This document shows positions 7,541-15,055 of a DNA stretch of 15,055 bases, in pieces. Each line of letters begins with the position of its first letter. The stretch's first letter is position 1. Below the pieces are notes generated by a model that saw only the letters and a list, made by a program, of their open reading frames with translations, ran no database searches and was not told the origin of the DNA. The translations under genes were made by a program, and so were the position numbers. Origin of the DNA: JAWKHR01 sp041394725 (lineage in GTDB: Bacteria > Acidobacteriota > Vicinamibacteria > Vicinamibacterales > SCN-69-37); contig JAWKHR010000085.1 in the NCBI GenBank assembly GCA_041394725.1, forward strand, positions 1-15,055. Direction: 5' to 3'.

Positions 7541-7568
7541 GAAAAAGCGCGCGCCGTGGATCGGCGCG
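7541..7568 (-). terminator. Terminator-like hairpin in the helicase gene leader (possible attenuator)
   Basis: Read on the minus strand: CGCGCCG (7568-7562), loop ATCCA, CGGCGCG (7556-7550), then CGC and TTTTT (7545-7541). The all-GC 7-bp stem followed by five T resembles an intrinsic terminator, though 3 nt separate stem and T-run. It lies about 80-100 nt upstream of the helicase ATG and no gene on that strand ends here, so attenuation is more likely than gene-end termination. Confidence 0.4.
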
Positions 7569-7681
7569 GGTATTTGGCGATGGGACCTAGCGGTGGGAAC
7601 TCAGCCGACCAGCCCGGGCGATCCGGGCCGGCGCTTCAGGGCTTCCAGCGGGAAATCCAAGGCGCAGCGCGCAAACCCCAC

Positions 7682-7687
7682 TATCCT
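7682..7687 (+). promoter_or_regulatory. Putative -10 element (TATCCT) of the P1B ATPase gene
   Basis: TATCCT ends 8 nt before the ATG at 7696, so transcription would begin at about the start codon. No good -35 box is visible 16-19 nt upstream, and only a weak CGGA precedes the ATG, too close to serve as a normal Shine-Dalgarno. Confidence 0.35.
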
Positions 7688-7695
7688 ACATCGGA

Positions 7696-9554
<1,859 letters not shown>

Positions 9555-9561
<7 letters not shown>

Positions 9562-10175
9562 TCGCGCACGCCGTCGAAGAAGTCCACCTCGCCCGTCTCG
9601 AGCGAGTACTCGGCGCCCACGACCAGCAGGCCCTCGCGCTGGATCAGGCCCTCGAGGACGTCGGAGGCGTGGCGCAGGTGGTTCACCGACGCGCGGACGT
9701 TCGCGCGGATCGCGTGTTCGACGAGCGCGTCCGGGTCGTGCCGGAGGTCGGTGGTCAGCAGTTCCTCGACCGCGGGCCGCACGCGATCGACGATCGACCG
9801 CAGGTTCGGCGACCCGCCGCCGCTCGGCCGCTGCAGCTCCTCGAGCGTGGCCTGCACCGCGCCGCATCGCGAGTGCCCGAGCACGACGACCAGCCGCGTG
9901 CCGAACCGGTCGGCGGCGAACTCCACGCTGCCCACGAGCGAGGGCGCGACGATGTTGCCGGCCACGCGGATGACGAACAGGTCGCCCAGGTGCTGGTCGA
10001 ACACGATCTCGACCGGCACGCGGGAGTCGGAACACCCGAGGATGACGGCGAACGGCGCCTGGCCGTCCACGAGCTCGTCGCGGCGCGACCGGGCGTCGGC
10101 GCCGCCCCGGGAGCCGGCGACGAACCGGCGGTTGCCCTCACGAAGGCGCGCGAGCGCGTCGGTGGCGGTGACCAT
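9555..10175 (-). CDS. Beta-class carbonic anhydrase
   Basis: A 206-residue cytoplasmic zinc enzyme interconverting CO2 and bicarbonate. It has the family signature: CSDSR with zinc ligand Cys48 and the Asp50/Arg52 dyad, then HSRCGAV with ligands His101 and Cys104. Flanking conserved segments are LREGNRRFV at the start, DLFVIRVAGNIV (65-76) and the C-terminal GLLVVGAEYSLETGEVDFF, which supplies the last beta strand. Length is typical of prokaryotic beta-CAs. The ATG at 10175 is preferred over an in-frame position further upstream, because that extension has no conservation and would cross the opposite promoter. No Shine-Dalgarno is present; TACGCT ends 8 nt before the ATG. Likely role: supply bicarbonate for carboxylation reactions. 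It is divergent from the EVE-domain gene. Confidence 0.95.
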
Positions 10176-10182
10176 GGACCGG

Positions 10183-10217
10183 CAGCGTACACGATCCGCC
10201 CCCGCCGGTGTACGCTG
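10183..10217. promoter_or_regulatory. Symmetric divergent promoter of carbonic anhydrase and EVE genes
   Basis: A perfect 10-bp inverted repeat, CAGCGTACAC (10183-10192) and GTGTACGCTG (10208-10217), with a 15-nt spacer. Each arm contains TACGCT reading outward, 8 nt before the carbonic anhydrase ATG and 9 nt before the EVE ATG. The inward part of each arm (TACACC or TACACG) falls exactly 17 nt upstream of the opposite TACGCT, at a -35 position. The arms may therefore act as overlapping promoters, or be the dyad of an unknown regulator. Confidence 0.5.
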
Positions 10218-10225
10218 ACCGCGCC

Positions 10226-10744
<519 letters not shown>

Positions 10745-10773
10745 GTGGGCGTGGAGGCCGTGGGGAAAGCAGG

Positions 10774-10900
10774 GGCCATGGGGACGTGGGGCGACGGGAG
10801 ACGTGGGGAGAGCTTGGGTTGGTGGGAAACGCTCTTTGATTAAGGAGTCATCCTCGAACAGCTCTCCCCACGTCCCCCGTCGCCCCACGTCCCCATGGCC
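10774..10900. repeat. 40-bp near-perfect inverted repeat with G-quadruplex-type arms
   Basis: The left arm at 10774-10813 pairs with the right arm at 10861-10900 with a single mismatch, at 10799; the spacer is 47 nt. The left arm, with its preceding G-run, has GGGG at 10772-10775, 10780-10783, 10788-10791 and 10805-10808 plus GGG at 10796-10798, with loops of 4-6 nt: a canonical quadruplex-forming pattern. The right arm carries the same on the minus strand. As RNA it could form a very stable hairpin downstream of the EVE gene. There is no T-run, transposase or clear target duplication. Confidence 0.9.
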
Positions 10901-10909
10901 TGTCGGTCT

Positions 10910-10954
10910 CCCCACGTTCCCCACGTTCCCCAGGTCCCCCACGTCCCCCACGCC
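10910..10954. repeat. Five 9-bp tandem repeats (consensus CCCCACGTY)
   Basis: Consecutive units are CCCCACGTT, CCCCACGTT, CCCCAGGTC, CCCCACGTC and CCCCACGCC. The same ACGTGGGG core recurs within both arms of the adjacent inverted repeat. On the minus strand this puts GGGG every 9 nt, another quadruplex-prone tract. Tandem units of this kind are prone to copy-number change. Confidence 0.9.
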
Positions 10955-11012
10955 GCCCTGAGCCTGTCGCTCGATTACTTTCCTGTCATTCAAACGAACA
11001 TCGAGTCGCAAT

Positions 11013-11041
11013 TTGCCCCCCGAGTCGGCATGCGCCATACT
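11013..11041 (+). promoter_or_regulatory. Putative promoter of the metalloprotease gene
   Basis: TTGCCC (11013-11018), a 17-nt spacer and CATACT (11036-11041) match sigma-70 consensus at four of six positions each, in the AT-richer segment upstream of the gene. Transcription would start near 11048, leaving a leader of roughly 47 nt that contains the Shine-Dalgarno AGGGGG just before the ATG. Confidence 0.45.
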
Positions 11042-11094
11042 GGCCGTCCGGCTCACGATCGGGCCGGCGCCATCCCTACTCCCCAGGGGGACCA

Positions 11095-14000
11095 ATGTTC
11101 CGTTCGAAGCTGGTGGCTGCCGCGTGCGCGGTCGCCGTCCTGACCCTCATCGCGCAGTCCGGCAGCCGTGTCCAGGCGCAGAGCGAAGCGCCGCTGCACT
11201 TCTTCAAGAGCTACTTCGTCACGGGTGACTACGCCGCGGCCGGCGTTGGTCTCTCCGGGCTGGGCGTCAACGGCACCGCCAGCGGCAACATTCACCTCAG
11301 CGGCATCCCGGACGGCGCCGAGGCGCTGTCGGCCTTCCTCTTCTGGCAAGTCGTCTCGTCGGACGGTCCGGACGCCGGCGGCGTCGGCGTCACGTTCGAC
11401 GGCCAGCCGCTGGATTCGATGGGCGATCCGCTCGCCTTCGTCGCCGACACGAGCGGCACCGCGCCGTGCTGGAGTTCAGGCGGCGGCACGGGGCAGGCGG
11501 GCGGCAGCAAGCGCACCTACACGTATCGCGCGGACGTCCTGCGGTTCCTGCCGATCGTGGACGGGCGCCATCGCCTGAACGGCGACCACCAGGTCGGGTT
11601 GCCGGACCAGGGCAACTCGAACAGCACCCCTCGCGCGCTCGGCGCGAGCCTCGTCGTGGTCTATCGCAGCCCCGATCCGAACGCGCCGTTGAGCGCCGTC
11701 GTGATCTACGACGGCAGCTACACGATGGACAACGCGACCGACGGCCTGTCGCTGACGATGAAGGGCTTCTACGACCCGCTGCCCGTGGCGGGCAAGATGA
11801 CGCATATCACCGGCTCCGCGCAGGCCAACAAGAACGAGCGCCTGCTGGTGCCGGGCAGCGTGCTCGTCAACCCGTTCGTGTCGGCCGACGGCGCGTCCTG
11901 GGACACGCTGACCGTGCCGACGGCGCCCGTCAGCGGCGACAGCGTGACCACGACGGTGGATCACCAGGGCTACAACTCCTTCGACTGCATCACCTGGGGC
12001 GCCGTCGTCTACCGGACCGCGGTGCGCGATACGGACCGTGACGGTCTGCTGGATGCCTGGGAGCAGGCGACCACGCCGCTCGTCGATCCGGAGGGGCATG
12101 CCCTGCCGAACCTGAACGCGATGGGCGCGAACGCGAACCGCAAGGACGTGTTCATCGAGCTCGGCTACCTCGACGCGCCGACGGATCTGACGTACGGCGG
12201 CGTGACGAAGCCCGCGCACACGCACCTGCCGCCGGCCGAGGTGCTGCGCGACGTCGGGGAGGCGTTCGCGAACGCGCCGGTGTCGAATCCCGACGGCTCG
12301 CAGGGGATCTCGGTGCACTTCGACGCCGGCGATCGCTACGCGCCCGGCAGCGTCGCCGCGCCTTATCTGGTTTCGCCCGGCCTGGCGCGTGGCGGAGAGG
12401 CCCTCGACGAGACGGCCACCGTCTGCAACCCGGCGCCCGGCGATCCCGCGTGGGTCTGCCAGTTCTCGGAGTACCCGGGCACCGTGGGCTGGAAGAGCGG
12501 CTTCCGGTTCATCCGCGACGGCTGGGTCAGCCCGACCGGCGCTCCGCTCAGCGAGGCGGATGCGGCCTACTGCGACACGACCGGCACCTGCCGCCAGCGC
12601 TTCGACCGCGGTCGCGAGCACATCTTCCGCTACGTCCTCTTCGTCCACGCCCTCGGCGTGCCGAAGGCGGACTGCCTGGTGGACGGCTTCCCGGACGAGG
12701 CCTGCGAGGACACGAACCCGCTCTTCCACGTGCCCGTGACCAACACCGGCGTCGGCGACTTCCCGGGCGGCGACGCGATGGTCTCGATGGGCGGTTTCAC
12801 GACGCCCGACGGCCTGCCCGTGGGCACGGACTACATGCAGGCGGCGACGCTCATGCACGAGCTCGGGCACACGTTCCAGCTCCGGCACGGCGGCGCGCTG
12901 CTCGAGCCGAACTGCAAGCCGAACTACCTGAGCGTGATGAACTACCTGTTCCAGCTCCGCGGGCTCCGCGACGACGCCGGGATGCCGCACGTGGACTTCT
13001 CGCGCCAGGTCTTCGGCGGGCTCGACGAGACGAACCTGCCCGACCTCGGCGGCCTCGGCTTCGACGCGACGAGCGCGGCGGCGCCGGCGTTCGGCACCGG
13101 CTGGTACGCCCCGCTCGGTCCCGCCACGCTGGGCACCGCGGCGACGCGGCACTGCAACGGCTCGCCGATCCTGACCGACGAGAACGGTGTGCCGGTCGAG
13201 CCGCCGATGGTGCGCGTGGACAGCCCGAGCGTCGCCGCGACGGCCTCCAGTCTGGACTGGAACCTGAGCGGATCGGCCGACGGCCCGTTCGCGCTCGACC
13301 TCAACTTCGACGGCACCGTCGGCGCCCTGAACGCGGGTTTCGACGACTGGTCGCACGTGCGGCTCGACCAGGTCGGCAGCCGGCGCAACGTCGGCGGCTG
13401 GTACTGGGTGACCGATCCGGCGACCGGGCAGCCCGTCGCGTTCATGGGACCGCTCTCGCTCGATGTCGGCCGGGGGGATCTCGGCCGCGGCGATCTCGGG
13501 CGTGGCGACCTCGGCCGTGGGGATCTCGGTCGCGGCGATCTCGGCCGGGGCGACCTGGGCCGCGGGGACCTCGGCCGGGGTGACCTGGGTCGTGGCGACC
13601 TGGGGCGCGGCGATCTCGGCCGCGGGGATCTCGGCCGTGGCGACCTCGGTCGGGGCGACCTGGGCCGCGGGGACCTCGGGTCCGGTGAGGACGAGGAGTT
13701 CGAGCTCGACGCCGACCTGGCCGCCGCGTCCGGCTACACGCCGCCGAACGGCGTGACCGCGCTGATCGTGGGCCTCACCACCGGCTGCGCCGGCCTCTCG
13801 GCCGACGACTGCCACCGGGTCCAGGTCCAGTGGTCGTCGCCGAGTGCAGGCGTGGTCTCCACCTTCACCGTGTGGCGCGCGTCGGGCGGGACGGCCACGG
13901 CGATCGCGACGATTCCCGCCGTGGTCGGCGACGACAGCTACAGCTTCGTGGACGGGGCCGAGCTCGCGAGCGGCGAGTACGGCTACTTCGTCACCGCGAC

Positions 14001-14712
14001 GTTCGCCGACGGCGCCGCCAGCGGTCCCTCCAACACCGCGACCATCGTCGTCGTCAACGACGCGCCGGTGGCGGGTGACGACAGCTACGGCATCGACCAG
14101 GGGACGTCGCTGGTCGTGCCCGCCGCCGGCGTGCTGGCCAACGACACGGACGCGGACAGCACGACGGTCACGGCGCAGCTCGTCAGCGGCCCCGTGCACG
14201 GCGCGCTGGCGCTCAACGCCGACGGGTCGTTCACCTACACGCCCGTCGCGTCGTTCTACGGGCTCGATACCTTCACCTACGTGGCGACGGACGGCGACCC
14301 GTCGCGCACGTCGAACGTGGCCACCGTCTCGATCACCGTCAACCAGGTCGCCGTGCTCTACGGCTTCGTCGGGGTGCAGAACATCCCGGCGCCGAACAAG
14401 CCGCAGAAGAGCGGGAGCAGCGTGCCGCTCAAGTGGCAGTTCACGCTGAACGGCGTGGCGGTGGACAGCTCGTCGTTCGGGCCGGTGATCACGATCACCA
14501 GCGGTGCCTCGACGGTGCAGTTCTCGCCGGAGGATCCGGGTTCCAGCTCGTTCAAGCTGCCCTCGGCGGGCAGCGACTGGACGTGGGGCTTCAACTGGCA
14601 GACGGTGAACCCGGCGACGGGCGCGCCGCTGCCGGGCGGGTCCTACACGCTGACGATCACGCTGCCGGCGACGGGGCAGACGTTCTCGGGCGGGACGTTC
14701 AAGATCAAGTAG
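11095..14712 (+). CDS. Large secreted metzincin-like metalloprotease with GRGDL repeats and Ig-like C-terminal domains
   Basis: A 1205-residue exported protein. Residues 1-29 form a signal peptide (core AACAVAVLTLIA, likely cut after VQA). Residues about 30-305 are beta-rich, possibly DUF3344-like (LSGIPDGAEALSAFLFWQV, LGASLVVVYRSPD, VVIYDGSYTM). DTDRDGLLDAWE from 312 is a thrombospondin type 3-like calcium motif, and RKDVFIELGYLD (349-360) commonly begins the protease domain in such proteins. The active site is HELGHTFQLRH: zinc ligands His588, His592 and His598, catalytic Glu589, with SVMNY (Met615) as the Met-turn, so the HExxHxxxxxH metzincin pattern is complete. Residues 792-861 are 14 GRGDL pentapeptides. 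Then come an FnIII-like domain (about 880-985), a cadherin-like Big_9-type domain (VLANDTDADSTT...GSFTYTPVASFYGLDTFTY, about 987-1080) and a PxKF-like domain (PQKSGSSVPLKWQF). Shine-Dalgarno AGGGGG precedes the ATG. No LPXTG, PEP-CTERM or T9SS tail is seen. Substrate unknown; possibly extracellular protein degradation. Confidence 0.85.
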   Translation: MFRSKLVAAACAVAVLTLIAQSGSRVQAQSEAPLHFFKSYFVTGDYAAAGVGLSGLGVNGTASGNIHLSGIPDGAEALSAFLFWQVVSSDGPDAGGVGVTFDGQPLDSMGDPLAFVADTSGTAPCWSSGGGTGQAGGSKRTYTYRADVLRFLPIVDGRHRLNGDHQVGLPDQGNSNSTPRALGASLVVVYRSPDPNAPLSAVVIYDGSYTMDNATDGLSLTMKGFYDPLPVAGKMTHITGSAQANKNERLLVPGSVLVNPFVSADGASWDTLTVPTAPVSGDSVTTTVDHQGYNSFDCITWGAVVYRTAVRDTDRDGLLDAWEQATTPLVDPEGHALPNLNAMGANANRKDVFIELGYLDAPTDLTYGGVTKPAHTHLPPAEVLRDVGEAFANAPVSNPDGSQGISVHFDAGDRYAPGSVAAPYLVSPGLARGGEALDETATVCNPAPGDPAWVCQFSEYPGTVGWKSGFRFIRDGWVSPTGAPLSEADAAYCDTTGTCRQRFDRGREHIFRYVLFVHALGVPKADCLVDGFPDEACEDTNPLFHVPVTNTGVGDFPGGDAMVSMGGFTTPDGLPVGTDYMQAATLMHELGHTFQLRHGGALLEPNCKPNYLSVMNYLFQLRGLRDDAGMPHVDFSRQVFGGLDETNLPDLGGLGFDATSAAAPAFGTGWYAPLGPATLGTAATRHCNGSPILTDENGVPVEPPMVRVDSPSVAATASSLDWNLSGSADGPFALDLNFDGTVGALNAGFDDWSHVRLDQVGSRRNVGGWYWVTDPATGQPVAFMGPLSLDVGRGDLGRGDLGRGDLGRGDLGRGDLGRGDLGRGDLGRGDLGRGDLGRGDLGRGDLGRGDLGRGDLGRGDLGSGEDEEFELDADLAAASGYTPPNGVTALIVGLTTGCAGLSADDCHRVQVQWSSPSAGVVSTFTVWRASGGTATAIATIPAVVGDDSYSFVDGAELASGEYGYFVTATFADGAASGPSNTATIVVVNDAPVAGDDSYGIDQGTSLVVPAAGVLANDTDADSTTVTAQLVSGPVHGALALNADGSFTYTPVASFYGLDTFTYVATDGDPSRTSNVATVSITVNQVAVLYGFVGVQNIPAPNKPQKSGSSVPLKWQFTLNGVAVDSSSFGPVITITSGASTVQFSPEDPGSSSFKLPSAGSDWTWGFNWQTVNPATGAPLPGGSYTLTITLPATGQTFSGGTFKIK
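13468..13677 (+). repeat. Fourteen perfect GRGDL pentapeptides encoded by 15-bp tandem repeats
   Basis: The coding pattern is GGN-CGN-GGN-GAY-CTN repeated 14 times, residues 792-861, followed by a broken unit (GSGED). The protein sequence is invariant, but third codon positions vary freely between copies (for example GAT/GAC, CTC/CTG, CGC/CGG/CGT). The set is therefore not a recent slippage product, and the amino acids seem to be under selection. In the register GDLGR it follows the A(D/N)LxX rule of pentapeptide-repeat beta-solenoids with Gly in the first position. Confidence 0.95.
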
Positions 14713-14729
14713 ACGATGGGGGCCGGTCG

Positions 14730-14755
14730 GGGGTGGCGGCGGACGCCGCCGCCCC
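14730..14755. terminator. Strong GC hairpin between convergent genes, likely bidirectional terminator
   Basis: GGGGTGGCGGC (14730-14740), loop GGAC, GCCGCCGCCCC (14745-14755) form an 11-bp stem with one G-T wobble. It fills the 43-bp gap between the metalloprotease stop (14712) and the stop of the convergent TPR gene (14758-14756). No T-run follows on either strand, so its terminator role rests on position and stability. Confidence 0.5.
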
Positions 14756-15055
14756 TCACCGGCGTTCCAGCCGGCGGCGGATCTCGGCCACGCGCGGGTC
14801 CTCGGTCGAGGTCCCGCGCAGGCTCAGATAGGTCTGGTAGGCGTCGGCGTAGCCCGACGAGTTGAGCGCCTCGCGCACCCGGCCCTGGTAGTAGTAGACC
14901 GGCGGCAGGTGCCCCCACGTCGGTTCCTCGTCGAGGAACAGCGCGATCACCTCGCCGCGCCGCTGGATGCAGCGGTCGAACTCCGAGTCGGCCTGCGTGA
15001 AGGCCTCGGCCGCCAGGTAGGCCCGGCCCAGGTCGAAGTGACCGATCCACGTGTC
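14756..15055 (-). CDS. C-terminal end of a TPR protein, 99 residues (truncated by window edge)
   Basis: The frame is open from the right edge to a TGA at 14758-14756. It begins DTWIGHFDLGRAYLAAEAFTQADSEFDRCIQRRGE, a TPR-type helix pair, then ALFLDEEPTWGHLPPVYYYQGRVREAL, and ends YADAYQTYLSLRG...EDPRVAEIRRRLERR, a final repeat with a capping helix. From memory, tails of this kind close large signalling proteins in Acidobacteriota and relatives, such as Ser/Thr kinases or adenylate cyclases followed by TPR arrays, but no catalytic domain is visible here. An internal GTG at 14950 is not a credible start because the repeat continues upstream of it. Confidence 0.8.
   Translation of the reverse strand, partial: DTWIGHFDLGRAYLAAEAFTQADSEFDRCIQRRGEVIALFLDEEPTWGHLPPVYYYQGRVREALNSSGYADAYQTYLSLRGTSTEDPRVAEIRRRLERR

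Larger units (their letters stand above)
7465..7695. other. Divergent intergenic region between the RhlE-type and P1B ATPase genes
   Basis: This 231-bp stretch contains no convincing ORF. On the minus side it holds the leader of the helicase gene, including a hairpin followed by T5 at 7568-7541. On the plus side it holds the promoter region of the P1B ATPase gene, with a TATCCT hexamer at 7682-7687. A further short inverted repeat, CCCGG-gcgat-CCGGG, lies at about 7615-7630. No repressor-type operator typical of MerR or ArsR metal regulators is evident. Confidence 0.6.
10745..11094. other. Repeat-rich intergenic region between EVE and metalloprotease genes
   Basis: This 350-bp stretch has no credible gene. 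From left to right it holds a G-rich lead-in (10745-10773), a 40-bp inverted repeat with a 47-nt loop (10774-10900), a 9-bp C-rich tandem array (10910-10954) and a relatively AT-richer promoter segment (about 10970-11045) for the metalloprotease gene. Small ORFs on either strand here are translations of the repeats. Confidence 0.7.

Noticed and set aside
10774..10900. Insertion sequence or transposon ends
   Set aside because: There is no transposase ORF between the arms, the spacer is only 47 nt, and no target-site duplication is visible.
13468..13677. CRISPR-like or satellite repeat array
   Set aside because: The units are contiguous 15-mers without spacers and read as an in-frame invariant pentapeptide.
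13468..13677. RGD motifs as an integrin-binding adhesin signal
   Set aside because: RGD is an automatic by-product of the GRGDL repeat, and nothing else suggests a host-associated organism.
11476..14199. Open frame of 907 codons antisense to the metalloprotease
   Set aside because: It lies wholly opposite a well-supported gene, has no recognisable domain, and is rich in Arg, Val and Ala as expected from antisense reading of high-GC codons; its AEI/TEV-type repeats are just the reverse of the GRGDL tract.
14643..15050. 135-codon minus-strand frame at the right edge
   Set aside because: It is in a different frame from the TPR protein tail, overlaps the end of the metalloprotease gene, and shows no coherent motif.

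Overview
This is a very GC-rich window. It has dense coding on both strands, long antisense shadow ORFs, a BlaI/M56 regulatory pair, a DUF5695-type secreted protein and a TPR tail typical of large signalling proteins. Together these suggest an Acidobacteriota chromosome, perhaps class Vicinamibacteria. That placement is inference: there is no rRNA or other marker gene here. I see no tRNA, rRNA, CRISPR array, prophage or insertion sequence.

Layout. (1) 1-1119, minus: the N-terminal 373 residues of an exported DUF5695-like protein whose gene runs off the left edge. (2) 1235-4164, plus: a two-gene operon of a BlaI-type repressor and an M56 (BlaR1-like) membrane metalloprotease. Two abutting 18-bp palindromes sit in front of it. 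The usual penicillin-binding sensor is absent, and its place is taken by a periplasmic domain ending in seven 34-residue SDYY repeats. (3) 4188-7464, minus: an RhlE-type DEAD-box RNA helicase followed by a membrane-anchored or exported protein of unknown function, whose C-terminal domain has a Cys/Gln motif pair resembling bacterial thioester domains. (4) 7696-9561, plus: a P1B metal ATPase with a TPCP motif. It overlaps tail-to-tail by 7 bp with a beta-carbonic anhydrase (9555-10175, minus). (5) 10226-10744, plus: an EVE-domain protein, divergent from the carbonic anhydrase gene and sharing a very compact symmetric promoter region with it. (6) 10745-11094: a repeat-rich intergenic region with a 40-bp inverted repeat, G-quadruplex-type G-runs and a 9-bp tandem array. 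(7) 11095-14712, plus: a 1205-residue secreted metzincin-like protease with 14 tandem GRGDL pentapeptides and C-terminal Ig-like domains. (8) 14756-15055, minus: the C-terminal end of a TPR protein running off the right edge, facing the protease across a strong hairpin.

How the genes fit together. The clearest functional unit is blaI plus the M56 protease: the membrane protease senses an unknown periplasmic signal and inactivates the repressor, which controls its own operon and possibly the divergent DUF5695 gene. The other genes look like independent housekeeping (RhlE, carbonic anhydrase, EVE), metal homeostasis (P1B ATPase) and secretion (metzincin) units. Five of the nine starts lack a Shine-Dalgarno sequence and have a -10-like hexamer 8-10 nt before the ATG, which suggests leaderless mRNAs. 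The best candidates for undescribed biology are the M56 sensor with its SDYY solenoid, the GRGDL-repeat metzincin, the thioester-like protein and the 10745-10954 repeat region.
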